Part shown: piece after piece, positions 1 through 8,714 of the stretch
Layout: each line of letters starts with the position of its first letter
Numbering within the stretch: position 1 is the first letter of the stretch
Assembly (NCBI RefSeq): GCF_900177815.1
Contig: NZ_FXAZ01000005.1
Coordinates: forward strand, 62,001 to 126,000
From: Paenibacillus aquistagni
GTDB taxonomy: Bacteria > Bacillota > Bacilli > Paenibacillales > Paenibacillaceae
Direction: 5' to 3'
Length of the DNA: 64,000 bases
Notes under the pieces: generated by a model
What the model was told of the DNA's origin: nothing
What the model saw: only the letters and a program-made list of their open reading frames with translations
Databases searched by the model: none
Program-made: the position numbers and the translations under genes

Positions 1-340
1 GATGGGAGCCGTGATTCCTCTTGTACCCGGCATTGCGATTACCAATGCCATACGCGATATGATGGCAAGACATTATCTGTCAGGCTTGATGGGTGCGATT
101 GAGGCTATCTGCATTGCAGGTGCGCTTGGGGCTGGCATAGCATGTGTATCGTTACCGATCGTGCCGGGCATAACGTTCTACGAGGCTTTCCGCGGGCTTG
201 TTACCGGCAATAACGGCGCAGCTGCGGTAGTATTCCTGCAAGTCGCTTATGGTGCTGCGGGGATTGCCTGCGGCATGATCATTGCCGAAGTGCTGTACCG
301 GCATACGATCAGACGAATCCTGCATCACTGCGCTAGATGA
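1..340 (+). CDS. ThrE/YjjP-YjjB-like threonine/serine exporter, C-terminal part
   Basis: The reading frame is open at the window edge, so the N-terminus is missing. Residues 6-10 (PLVPG) followed by an alternating hydrophobic segment match the YjjP/ThrE (DUF1212) membrane domain, which exports threonine and serine. About 45 residues later a second module starts with PIVPG and a further membrane segment, as in the YjjB/ThrE_2 half. In the split enzymes I know these halves are separated by several membrane helices, so the short spacing is odd and may mean an internal deletion or a duplicated half-module. The frame ends in a short basic tail. Family assignment is fairly sure; intactness is not. 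Confidence 0.6.
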   Translation, partial: MGAVIPLVPGIAITNAIRDMMARHYLSGLMGAIEAICIAGALGAGIACVSLPIVPGITFYEAFRGLVTGNNGAAAVVFLQVAYGAAGIACGMIIAEVLYRHTIRRILHHCAR

Positions 341-481
341 TGATTGGCGATTCGACTAGCCAGATATAGACCCTGCGGCAACAATGTGCCATGAAACAGG
401 AGGCGGTGGAATAAGCTATATGTAAATCTCCATTCAATCCTGCTTAAGAAACGAAAATGGAGTTGGTTAAAAGGAGGAACG

Positions 482-1522
482 ATGAAAACGCATAGCGCAG
501 CTGCATTCACCAAAGCATTTGACCGCATTACACAATCGCATTACATCCAAGAAGCCGTTGTTCTGATCGAAGATTCACAAGGGAATTATTCATGGAGCAG
601 GGGTTATGGAGGCAGGGACATCGATTCCCCGCTTCTTATGGCAAGCATTGGCAAGCTGTTTACAACAACATGCATACTCGCTCTTCAAGAAAGAGGGCAG
701 CTCTCGTTGAATGACAGACTCGCGATGTACATTGATGATCAGTTGCTTAGCGGACTTCATGTATACCAAGGCCGGGAATATACAAGTAAGCTGACCGTAT
801 CTGATCTATTGTTTCAAGCAAGCGGACTGCCGGATATCTTCGAGGAGAGCAAGAATGCAACCAACGCGAGAGCGATCCAGCAGGATTTCTCTTATGACTT
901 GGACGATATGATTCGTTGGACTAAGCAGCTTAAGCCTCACTTTGCTCCCGGAACCAAAGGAAAGGCCCATTATGCAGATATCAACTTTGATCTCTTGGGG
1001 GCTGTCATTGAGAAGGTGAATGGCACTACCATAGCTGATGCCTATGAGGAATTCATTTACCGCCCGCTGAAGCTTACATCCACCTATCTTCCTCTCTCTG
1101 TTGACGATCATATTCCGTCGATCTGCTACAAGGAGCAGAGGCTCAATCTTCCACTGTTTGTATGCAGCTGTCGGGCAAGCGGTGGAACCATTACAACCGC
1201 GCGCGAGTTAATGATCTTCTTAAAAGCTTTCTTTGGAGGAAAACTTTTCAATTCTGCGGTTATGCATACGCTGGCCCAATACAACAGGCTGCAGCTCACG
1301 ATGGGGCCGATCCGCTATGGCGGAGGCTATATGAGAATCGGGCTTCAGACGCTGCTTACCGCATTTAGGGGAAGCGGGGAGCTGCTTGGCCACTCCGGAA
1401 CGTCAGGCTCCTTCGCTTTTTATTATCCGAAGAAGGAAATTTTCTTTGTCGGCGACCTGAATCAGCTGGCGAAGCCCTCATGGCCGATTCGCTTTGTCAT
1501 GCAGCTTGCGATGAAAGCATGA
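482..1522 (+). CDS. Serine hydrolase, class C beta-lactamase/esterase family
   Basis: A 346-residue protein with the penicillin-recognising fold. The SxxK nucleophile motif is S55-I-G-K58, and the KTG-equivalent box appears as H304-S-G near the C-terminus. The second motif, normally YxN, reads Y164-A-D166, so Asn is replaced by Asp. There is no clear signal peptide, so the enzyme is probably cytoplasmic. Such stand-alone proteins act as esterases, D-aminopeptidases or peptidoglycan-related hydrolases; the substrate cannot be read from sequence. An AAGGAGG-type site sits just before the ATG. The gene is monocistronic and convergent with the next one. Confidence 0.85.
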   Translation: MKTHSAAAFTKAFDRITQSHYIQEAVVLIEDSQGNYSWSRGYGGRDIDSPLLMASIGKLFTTTCILALQERGQLSLNDRLAMYIDDQLLSGLHVYQGREYTSKLTVSDLLFQASGLPDIFEESKNATNARAIQQDFSYDLDDMIRWTKQLKPHFAPGTKGKAHYADINFDLLGAVIEKVNGTTIADAYEEFIYRPLKLTSTYLPLSVDDHIPSICYKEQRLNLPLFVCSCRASGGTITTARELMIFLKAFFGGKLFNSAVMHTLAQYNRLQLTMGPIRYGGGYMRIGLQTLLTAFRGSGELLGHSGTSGSFAFYYPKKEIFFVGDLNQLAKPSWPIRFVMQLAMKA

Positions 1523-1580
1523 CGCCCCCTCCCGTTTACATTACAAGCTCTCTAAATTGCTTCTCCATAATTCATGTAAA

Positions 1581-1612
1581 CAGCCCGTCCTCCAGATCGG
1601 AAAGACGGGCTG
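1581..1612 (-). terminator. Hairpin between convergent genes
   Basis: A 9-bp perfect stem (CAGCCCGTC / GACGGGCTG) lies between the stops of the serine hydrolase and the ArsR-type regulator. The T-run is weak on both strands, slightly better on the minus strand, so termination is plausible but not certain. Confidence 0.45.
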
Positions 1613-1620
1613 CAACCCTA

Positions 1621-2526
1621 TTATTCAGCTATGTTGACGTTAATCTCGATGTCTTGATTATAATTGCCAAAATGCTTGCCAAACAGGTTTACGCCACCGC
1701 AATGCTCCGCGTTCATGGGGCATTCGATGCGCAGTATGATATCCTCGCCCACTGCAATATTTAGATTCTCTGGACGAAACTCCGACATCTTAACACCGTC
1801 CATATAGGTGCCGTCAGACTTGATCGTCATGCTCTTCAGCACCCCATACTTCGTTCCCATCGTCCACCAAGATGGCGTATACACGCCTGGCTTGGAGCCA
1901 AAGTCGCCTGGGCACGTCCACATGGCAACCGCATGGCCATTGATGGAAAAGGTAATATCGGACGGCCAATTCTCGTTATAGCCAGGCGCCTCCGAGCATA
2001 ATTCCAGCGAGATGTGAATACTGTCAATCGCCTGCTGCCCGACGATGTAATTCGGTATCCGATATTCTACATAACCGCTTGCGAACCACAGGTGATTGGC
2101 CTTCACATGCTGAGGGTCGGAGAAGTAACGCGGATCATCGACCATGCCAAGCAATTGGTGCTCACTGGCCAGTCCGCAGGTCGGCTGAACCTGATAGTCC
2201 GAATATTGTCCGATCGGTATCGACACGGCATATCCCTTTGTTACAGGCTTCGTGTTCTGCTTGATCTGGAGTGTAGCGCTGTTAAGCAGCAGTCGGCATA
2301 CTTTCTGGCGGCCGCGTTCGCCGGCTTGGCTCTCGGTTGCAATAATACCGGCTTGTTCGAGCTTCTGTACGTGCTTCGTCACGATGGACGAGGATACGTG
2401 AAGCGCCGCGGCAAGCTCCTTAATATTCATCGGCCTTGTATTCAACAGTTCAATCATATGCAGACGGGTCTCAGACCCGAAGCACTCCAGAAATGGAAGA
2501 TTGGCTCGATTTACCTGAATGTCCAT
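1621..2526 (-). CDS. ArsR-type winged-helix transcriptional regulator with C-terminal sensory domain
   Basis: The N-terminal ~85 residues form an ArsR-like winged helix (ETRLHMIELL, then IKELAAALHVSSSIVTKHV as recognition helix). The C-terminal ~200 residues are beta-rich with many Trp and Gly, consistent with a carbohydrate or small-ligand-binding sandwich, but I do not recognise a named family. The start at 2526 is chosen because an AGAGGGGG site precedes it; an upstream in-frame ATG at 2583 has none. The gene is divergent from a GH2 glycosidase across a 285-bp promoter region and is the obvious candidate to control it. Confidence 0.75.
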   Translation of the reverse strand: MDIQVNRANLPFLECFGSETRLHMIELLNTRPMNIKELAAALHVSSSIVTKHVQKLEQAGIIATESQAGERGRQKVCRLLLNSATLQIKQNTKPVTKGYAVSIPIGQYSDYQVQPTCGLASEHQLLGMVDDPRYFSDPQHVKANHLWFASGYVEYRIPNYIVGQQAIDSIHISLELCSEAPGYNENWPSDITFSINGHAVAMWTCPGDFGSKPGVYTPSWWTMGTKYGVLKSMTIKSDGTYMDGVKMSEFRPENLNIAVGEDIILRIECPMNAEHCGGVNLFGKHFGNYNQDIEINVNIAE

Positions 2527-2726
2527 CGCTCTGCCCCCTCTATGAAGTAACCCCATTATATAACTTAAAAGTTCATTAATCAAACAATATGAGGGTAAGA
2601 ACTCATATGTCTCATTTTGTTTCTAAATAAAATAGCTGCATTCAGTATGCGTGTAATCAACATAAGCTGAGTAATATTTGTGTGCACCATTTAGTTAATT
2701 AATAAGTTATCTAGTTATCTTAAACG

Positions 2727-2755
2727 TTGACTATAAGAACAAACTCCTCTACAAT
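2727..2755 (+). promoter_or_regulatory. Sigma-A promoter for the GH2 gene
   Basis: TTGACT at 2727-2732 and TACAAT at 2750-2755 are separated by 17 bp, close to the vegetative consensus. The start site would fall about 50 bp upstream of the GH2 ATG. Confidence 0.7.
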
Positions 2756-2777
2756 GAGCTGTGAAAGCGGATTATTA

Positions 2778-2794
2778 TTCACCTAAGCGGTGAA
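2778..2794. promoter_or_regulatory. Inverted repeat, candidate operator
   Basis: TTCACC-N5-GGTGAA lies between the predicted start site and the ribosome binding site of the GH2 gene, a typical repressor position. The nearby ArsR-type regulator is the likely binder; this is inference. Confidence 0.45.
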
Positions 2795-2811
2795 CAAAGG
2801 AGAGATTCGAT

Positions 2812-4563
2812 ATGTCATATATTCCTCATCTGCCAAGACCAGAATATCCTCGTCCGCAGCTCGTTCGTGAACGCTGGATGAACCTGAACGGTGAATGGCA
2901 ATTTGAGTTCGACCATGGGCAAAGCGGCCGCGAGCGCGAGCTCTATAAGGCTGATTCATTATCTCAACGCATCGTGGTACCATTCTGCCCAGAAAGCAAG
3001 CTGTCTGGCATCGGTTACAAGGATTTCATGAATGCGGTATGGTACAGACGCACCTTTGATCTGCCTAAGGATTGGCAGGGCCAAGTGATTAAGCTTCACT
3101 TCGGCGCTGTGGACTATAAAGCGGAGGTATGGATTAACGGTGTATCCGTAGGAACCCATCGCGGCGGGTACACCCCGTTCTCCTTCGACATAACTATGCA
3201 GCTTCTTCCAGGGACGAATGTCATCACGCTCGCGGCCGAGGATGCAACACGAAGCGGCCTGCAGCCGCGCGGCAAGCAGTCAGGAAGCTATTATTCCAAA
3301 GGCTGTGATTACACGCGCACGACGGGCATCTGGCAGACGGTGTGGCTTGAAGCCGTGCCAAAGGCGCATATCACACAAGTGAAGATGACGCCAGATGCTG
3401 TAAATGGAGCCGTTGCTTTTCAGGTTCACAGTATAGGCGCAAGCCAAGGGGCGAGGCTTACGATTGATACCTCTTATGCTGGGGCACCGACCGGGTCTGC
3501 TGAGCTGCTATTGAACGGCGGCAATGGAGAAACCACGATTGTGCTGAGCGAGAAGCATTTATGGGGAGTAGGACAAGGAAATCTATATGACGTGAAGCTG
3601 ACACTATCGGACGGCGAAGCACAGGACACGGTCACCTCATATTTTGGTCTGCGCACTGTGGCGCTTGAAGGCATGGCTATCCTGCTGAACGGCGAGCCTG
3701 TATTCCAGCGGCTCGTACTCGATCAAGGATTCTACCCTGAAGGCGTATATACAGCTCCGACGGATGAGGATCTAAAGCGTGATATCGAGATATCGATGGG
3801 GCTTGGCTTTAACGGCGCTAGATTGCATGAGAAAATATTTGAACCGCGCTTCCTGTACTGGGCTGACCGCATGGGCTATCTGGTGTGGGGTGAGCATGCG
3901 AACTGGGGACTTAATCTCTCCCGTGCCGATGCGCTTGAAGTGTTTATCCCCGAGTGGATGGAAGCGATAGAGCGTGATTACAATCATCCGTCCATCGTCG
4001 GCTGGTGTCCCTTCAATGAGACATGGGACTGCAACGGAAGTGTTCAGAACAATGAGGTGCTTCGGATTATTTATCGGCTGACCAAATCTCTCGATACGTC
4101 GCGTCCTGTAATCGATACAAGCGGCAATTATCATGTAGAGACGGATATTTATGATATCCATGATTATGAGCAGGACCCTGAGGCATTTGCTTCGCATCAT
4201 GAAGCCTTCAAGAACGACGGCCAGCCGTATGATAATCATAGCCATCGCCAGGCTTATGGCGGTCAGCCCTACTTTGTAAGTGAATATGGCGGCATCTGGT
4301 GGTGCCCTGGCAGCGATGGCTGGGGATACGGCGAACGTCCTAAGACTGAAGAGGAATTCCTAGAGCGCTATGAGCGCTTGACCCGAACTCTGCTGGATAA
4401 TTCGAATATATGTGCATTCTGTTACACGCAATTGTATGATGTGGAGCAGGAAGTGAACGGGCTGTACTCTTACGAGCGTCAAGCAAAGTTCGATCCAGAG
4501 CTGATTAGACGTGTCAACCAAATGCCTGCTGCGATTGAGAAAAAAGATTTGGATAAACAGTAG
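2812..4563 (+). CDS. Glycoside hydrolase family 2 (beta-galactosidase/beta-glucuronidase type)
   Basis: A 583-residue protein with the GH2 order: N-terminal sugar-binding jelly roll (about 1-180), immunoglobulin-like domain (about 185-285) and TIM barrel (about 290-570). The acid/base is E403 in CPFNETWD and the nucleophile is E491 in FVSEYGG, both expected for retaining GH2 enzymes. At this length it belongs to the short LacZ-related branch, without the large C-terminal domain of LacZ. No signal peptide is seen, so it should cleave imported oligosaccharides or glycosides in the cytoplasm. Exact specificity is unknown. An AAAGGAGAG site precedes the ATG. Confidence 0.9.
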   Translation: MSYIPHLPRPEYPRPQLVRERWMNLNGEWQFEFDHGQSGRERELYKADSLSQRIVVPFCPESKLSGIGYKDFMNAVWYRRTFDLPKDWQGQVIKLHFGAVDYKAEVWINGVSVGTHRGGYTPFSFDITMQLLPGTNVITLAAEDATRSGLQPRGKQSGSYYSKGCDYTRTTGIWQTVWLEAVPKAHITQVKMTPDAVNGAVAFQVHSIGASQGARLTIDTSYAGAPTGSAELLLNGGNGETTIVLSEKHLWGVGQGNLYDVKLTLSDGEAQDTVTSYFGLRTVALEGMAILLNGEPVFQRLVLDQGFYPEGVYTAPTDEDLKRDIEISMGLGFNGARLHEKIFEPRFLYWADRMGYLVWGEHANWGLNLSRADALEVFIPEWMEAIERDYNHPSIVGWCPFNETWDCNGSVQNNEVLRIIYRLTKSLDTSRPVIDTSGNYHVETDIYDIHDYEQDPEAFASHHEAFKNDGQPYDNHSHRQAYGGQPYFVSEYGGIWWCPGSDGWGYGERPKTEEEFLERYERLTRTLLDNSNICAFCYTQLYDVEQEVNGLYSYERQAKFDPELIRRVNQMPAAIEKKDLDKQ

Positions 4564-4592
4564 TCCTGTAGAGCGGCAGGAACATTAACTCA

Positions 4593-4640
4593 AGCGGCTG
4601 AATGTGCAATGAGTTCCTCCTTTCAGCCGCTCTCATTTTT
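4593..4640 (+). terminator. Intrinsic terminator after the GH2 gene
   Basis: A 10-bp stem (AGCGGCTGAA / TTCAGCCGCT, 4593-4602 with 4622-4631) is followed by CTCATTTTT. Confidence 0.85.
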
Positions 4641-4716
4641 GAAATTCTATTAACAGTTCTGTGTTAACCGATTCATATCTTGCACAAAAAAGAAGCAAAA
4701 GCAACTGACCTCTGCT

Positions 4717-5304
4717 TCACTCCACATCCTTCAAGTATCGTTCTTTAATATCCCTATAAATCCTTTGCTTCAAATGATCGCTCATCCGCATATCCTCTGG
4801 ATCCGTCCCATCAATATTGTATTTCCCCGCATGCATATTAATCACGCTGTATTGGCCATACGAGTTTTTACCCAAAAAGATAAGATATTTGCTGCCCTTT
4901 TTCATTTCGGTATACCCTTCAAGCCCCATTCTTTCTTTTCCTTTTAAGGTCTGGGTGATGAGAACAGGTTCAATAACTGTAAGATCGACAGCATCCGCTT
5001 CTGGTCCCCTCAACACCTTCTCCACCTTAATTTCTGTAAACGTGGCAAAAGCGATTATAAAGCCAGTGGATGCCATTGATATATGCGTCTTCCGATCTTT
5101 GTATGCTTTGATAGGGCTGCCAATGACAACGAGATCAGCACCTGCGTATAACCCTTGCGCAGTTGTGTAGCCCTTGTACTCTGAGATGCCTGCAAATACA
5201 TCATGTTGAGAATTGTATACGGCGAAATAATAGTAACTGGCTGCCGCTGCAAGAATGACCGCAAGAACAAGCGCTAACAGAGTGCTTTTCTTTTTTAAGC
5301 GCAC
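4717..5304 (-). CDS. Membrane-anchored extracytoplasmic protein of unknown function
   Basis: About 195 residues. A basic N-terminus is followed by one membrane segment (about residues 8-28), and the rest should lie outside the membrane. The body has a pattern I know from uncharacterised Firmicute surface proteins: an ADLVVIGSP strand, a VEKVLRG turn and KGSKYLIFL. This suggests a small beta-barrel, but I cannot name a function. GTG at 5304 is preferred as start because AGGAGG lies 7 nt upstream, whereas the ATG six bases earlier directly abuts that site. The gene is monocistronic. Confidence 0.6.
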   Translation of the reverse strand: MRLKKKSTLLALVLAVILAAAASYYYFAVYNSQHDVFAGISEYKGYTTAQGLYAGADLVVIGSPIKAYKDRKTHISMASTGFIIAFATFTEIKVEKVLRGPEADAVDLTVIEPVLITQTLKGKERMGLEGYTEMKKGSKYLIFLGKNSYGQYSVINMHAGKYNIDGTDPEDMRMSDHLKQRIYRDIKERYLKDVE

Positions 5305-5449
5305 TAACATTCCTCCTCAACCTCTGCTCTCTTATTTTCCTTCTCCTGGTATAAAAACAAACCGGATCACCATCAAGTTATGTATACCATATTTTGATAA
5401 TTACGGAAATACATTAATTAAGCATTACAAGCATTCATATGACCATGCA

Positions 5450-5482
5450 TCATGTAAAAAATAAAACCGCCCTAAGGCGGCC
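5450..5482 (-). terminator. Intrinsic terminator downstream of the CatB-type gene
   Basis: On the minus strand a CCGCC...GGCGG hairpin (5467-5480) is followed by TTTTATTTTTT. Confidence 0.8.
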
Positions 5483-5576
5483 TATTTGGCGAATGCATCG
5501 ATCCTATTGCTTGCTGCTTCTAGAAAACTTCATATACGCTCATCAGCGAGCGACTGGAGCATCTCCATGCAAACCG

Positions 5577-6257
5577 TCAAACTTTTGATCGATCAGGTCT
5601 GATTTCTCTTAGATAATAGTCATAAAGCTGATGAATAGAAGAGCGTGATAAGAGATGGCTCGCTCGTTCTATTTGCTTGCGTTCCCAATCATACCAACGC
5701 ATCTCTTTCAGTTTGGCGATCTCTTCGTCTGTGAATCGCTTCTTTATTTCTTTTGCTGGATTGCCCCCAACAATCGTATATGCTGGGACATCCTTGACAA
5801 CAACCGATCCTGCTGCAACAATTGCTCCTTCACCTATGTTTACACCTGGCATAATCATCGCATTCATGCCGATCCAGGCGTCACTTTCGATGATGGTATC
5901 CCCTTTACGCTCATAGGAGTTGTTAATCTGCTCAACAAATGGATACACGGTAATCCATTCCGGATGATGATTGTGATTGCCGCCCATTAGAATGATGACG
6001 CCACTTGCGATGCAGACGTAGTTACCTATGATTAATTTATCTAAAACCCAGCCGTACTGTTCAATCGGGTTGAATAACTTCCTTGATCTGTCATCGCCCC
6101 AAAGGTATCTTACACACCCATCCTCAAAATCATGCTGATCATAATAACCAGAGTAATAGGAATACTCACCAACTTCAATCATGGGATTCGTAACGATATC
6201 TTTCAAGTATTTAATATCGGACCAATGATGATAACGGTCTTTCATTTGCTGCTTCAT
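5577..6257 (-). CDS. CatB/Vat-type O-acetyltransferase (xenobiotic acetyltransferase)
   Basis: A 226-residue left-handed beta-helix (hexapeptide-repeat) enzyme. It follows type B chloramphenicol acetyltransferases and streptogramin A acetyltransferases along its length: a [15 protein letters not shown] block near residue 31, [20 protein letters not shown] carrying the catalytic-type His, [14 protein letters not shown], and the closing [15 protein letters not shown]-like block (here [10 protein letters not shown]). Acetyl-CoA is the expected donor. Whether it inactivates an antibiotic or modifies a native sugar or metabolite cannot be told from sequence. A GAGGGAG site precedes the start. No mobile element or other resistance gene is next to it. 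Confidence 0.85.
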   Translation of the reverse strand: MKQQMKDRYHHWSDIKYLKDIVTNPMIEVGEYSYYSGYYDQHDFEDGCVRYLWGDDRSRKLFNPIEQYGWVLDKLIIGNYVCIASGVIILMGGNHNHHPEWITVYPFVEQINNSYERKGDTIIESDAWIGMNAMIMPGVNIGEGAIVAAGSVVVKDVPAYTIVGGNPAKEIKKRFTDEEIAKLKEMRWYDWERKQIERASHLLSRSSIHQLYDYYLREIRPDRSKV

Positions 6258-6466
6258 TTTTCTCCCTCGCTTCTAAGTATCATTTTGATCACTTAGAAGC
6301 GGAATCCAGTAGCAACATTTCTACAGCGTCTCAAGCGACGAACCATTGCCTACACCCTTTCCTTTTTAATTAAGCCATTGTAACAAATTCAGCGCTCCAT
6401 CGTCAAAGGAAGGGCTAAACGCGAATGATCTATAATCTTGTTACGATCTTTCTTACCTATCAAACA

Positions 6467-7102
6467 TCACTTGCCCTCAAGCTTCTCTACGACTATCTGC
6501 ACGACACAGCAGCTTCCGCTATGATACAAGCCTTCCGTCCGATCTACTTCCCCTGTGAAAAAGTGTATAATCCGCTGCTGCTTGCACCACTCCAGCAGCT
6601 CTGTTGCACGATACAGCCAGTCCACATTCCGCGGACCTCCAGTGTCATAGCTGTTCTGCGCCTCCTCATACACTTCCATTAGAAGCCGTCCGCCTGGCTT
6701 TACCGAGCGGATGATCTTATTCAGAACTCGATATTGATCCTGGCGAGGAAAATGGCCAAACACCATGACGGCCGCATCATATACTTCAACAGGCAGCTCC
6801 TCTTCGATCAGATCCGCCTGTGCCGTCTGTACCTGCACGCCGTTCTTCGCTGCTAACGCCTCCGTTTTCCTGAGGCCGACTTGTGCATAATCATAAGCCG
6901 TAACCTCATGTCCTAGCTTGGCTAGGAACACCGCATTACGTCCCTCCCCCTCTGCATAAGCGGCTACTTTGGACTTCGAAGGAATAAGCTGGGCTGATTC
7001 CTGTAAAAAGAGGTTTGCTTCCTCACCATATATGTACTCATCTCCACTAAATCGTTCATCCCAACTCGGAACACCGGGACTGCTGCCTTTTATATGACTC
7101 AT
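6467..7102 (-). CDS. SAM-dependent class I methyltransferase
   Basis: About 211 residues. The Rossmann core reads AAYAEGEGRNAVFLAKLG (motif I, with Ala-Glu-Gly in place of the usual Gly-rich start), VTAYDYAQVGL (acidic residue binding the ribose) and DAAVMVFGHFP (motif IV), and the arrangement resembles TehB/UbiE-like small-molecule methyltransferases. Substrate unknown. The start at 7102 is supported by GGAGG 8 nt upstream; the in-frame extension to 7261 has no ribosome binding site and is unlike the family. It is divergent from the AraC regulator. Confidence 0.75.
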   Translation of the reverse strand: MSHIKGSSPGVPSWDERFSGDEYIYGEEANLFLQESAQLIPSKSKVAAYAEGEGRNAVFLAKLGHEVTAYDYAQVGLRKTEALAAKNGVQVQTAQADLIEEELPVEVYDAAVMVFGHFPRQDQYRVLNKIIRSVKPGGRLLMEVYEEAQNSYDTGGPRNVDWLYRATELLEWCKQQRIIHFFTGEVDRTEGLYHSGSCCVVQIVVEKLEGK

Positions 7103-7279
7103 CAGATTACCTCCATTCACTAATAGTGTAAGATTATTTTCCAACCATTCCGAATTCATGATGTTAAAAATAGTTCTAATTAATACTATATCAGAAATGG
7201 TATGCGGGAAGAATGATAGCCATACAACAATTAAAACTATATCCCGGACGAAGATAGACAACGCGATGCCTCGTTTACT

Positions 7280-7310
7280 AGAAGTTCCATTCCCAGGAGA
7301 TGGAACTTCT
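7280..7310. repeat. Perfect 11-bp inverted repeat in the divergent intergenic region
   Basis: AGAAGTTCCAT (7280-7290) and ATGGAACTTCT (7300-7310) flank a 9-nt loop. The region between 7102 and 7523 is otherwise gene-free. No clean T-run follows on either strand, so it may be an operator or RNA hairpin rather than a terminator. Confidence 0.5.
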
Positions 7311-7522
7311 TCGCATTCCTGCTATCACTTTTTATAGATCTAAGAGAGAAGCCTTCCGGTCAATTGTGTATGCGAAGTGCTGTAAAGAGTCTGCTTAACA
7401 CCTTGATTTTGCCGCTTTCTCGAAGATTTGATTATGTTAGTATAGAGTTAAACGGTGCTATATTCGCAGAATTCAGTCGACCTAGAGAACATGAATTGAG
7501 CTATAGCTGTAGGGGGAACACC

Positions 7523-8530
7523 ATGACTTTAAACGTAACTAAGATTCACGATCTATTTGATCAATTTACGAGAAAGATAAATGGACATATCCAACAACGA
7601 GACCGAGAACAGCATCTTACCATTCCTTCACATATAGGCCAAGGAAAAATAACAAGAACCCACATTCGGCCAGGCATGGAGATTATGATGACGGATATTA
7701 CATTCGAAAACGATATGATTCTTCATATCCAAGAAGCTTGTTCGTTATTTGAAATAAGTTATTGCATGAGCGGCGAGATCTATTGCGAGTGGAGCGGTAA
7801 GACAAGCCAGACCGTTACACATACAGGCAATGTTCTCTTTCTTGAGGATGTTAAGGTGTATGAAGAAAAAAAAGCCGGCATGCGTAATCAGCTTCTTGAA
7901 GTACGCTTCTCGCCTGAACAATTATTGTACTATGCGGAGGATGTCATCGAACAACGCAAAATGGAAACGTGGCTTAAGCATCATCATGGGAATATTGATC
8001 AATACCCCAACACCCCGGCCATCTATAAATGTGTCTCCGAAATGCTTCATTGCGAGCATCTTGGCGCTATGAAACGATTGTATATGGAAAGCAAGGCGCT
8101 TGAGCTGATCGCTTTGTTTGGAGAGTCAGACGGGTACGGTTCGGTCGGAGGAAACATGTCGCTGCACCGCAGCGACATTTCCAAGCTGCAGCTAGCTCAT
8201 GAGTTAGTGCAAAAGCATTATGAGCAGCCGTATTCTATTCGTGAGCTGTCCAAGCAGGTTGGAATGAATGAATTCAAGCTAAAAAAAGGATTTCGGGAAT
8301 TGTTTGGCATGACCATTTTCGAACTTGTACGTCAAAAAAGAATGGAGAAAGCGCTCTGGTATTTGGAAGTAGCGAATTTGAACGTCGGAGAGACGGCTGT
8401 TTCGGTCGGCTACAGCAATGCAAGCAATTTCACAGAGAACTTTCGCAAACATTACGGATGCAATCCAAGCGATTATCTCAAGCGTATTAGACAATCGGAT
8501 ATCGAGCAAAACAGGCCGCATAATCGTTAA
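7523..8530 (+). CDS. PchR-like AraC family transcriptional regulator
   Basis: A 335-residue protein. The N-terminal ~220 residues resemble the ligand-binding part of PchR-type siderophore regulators. The C-terminal ~100 residues are a double helix-turn-helix: IRELSKQVGMNEFKLKKGF (first HTH), then ETAVSVGYSNASNFTENF (second HTH). The start at 7523 has AGGGGG 6-7 nt upstream; the longer frame from 7364 lacks one. It is convergent with the siderophore uptake operon, which makes it a likely siderophore-responsive activator of that operon. Confidence 0.8.
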   Translation: MTLNVTKIHDLFDQFTRKINGHIQQRDREQHLTIPSHIGQGKITRTHIRPGMEIMMTDITFENDMILHIQEACSLFEISYCMSGEIYCEWSGKTSQTVTHTGNVLFLEDVKVYEEKKAGMRNQLLEVRFSPEQLLYYAEDVIEQRKMETWLKHHHGNIDQYPNTPAIYKCVSEMLHCEHLGAMKRLYMESKALELIALFGESDGYGSVGGNMSLHRSDISKLQLAHELVQKHYEQPYSIRELSKQVGMNEFKLKKGFRELFGMTIFELVRQKRMEKALWYLEVANLNVGETAVSVGYSNASNFTENFRKHYGCNPSDYLKRIRQSDIEQNRPHNR

Positions 8531-8590
8531 CTCTAGCAGTAGCTCGCGGATCAGTGACACATAGGACATTCGCAACGGAGGGCATTCTTT

Positions 8591-8655
8591 GAAAAAGGAC
8601 CCCAGCCCTCTTGAACGGCCGGCTAGGCTGCATGCTAGAAGAAGCAGAGGTCCTT
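8591..8655 (-). terminator. Terminator of the iron-uptake operon
   Basis: On the minus strand AAGGACC pairs with GGTCCTT (8649-8655 with 8595-8601), followed by a TTTTTC run. The loop is long. Confidence 0.6.
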
Positions 8656-8714
8656 GCACATGATTGTCGAGCTACAGGTCATTTCCCGCCTTCATAGAGC
8701 GCTGATCCCGTTTA

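Noticed and set aside
2014-2550. 178-codon plus-strand reading frame
   Set aside because: Antisense to the ArsR-type regulator, which has a clear HTH.
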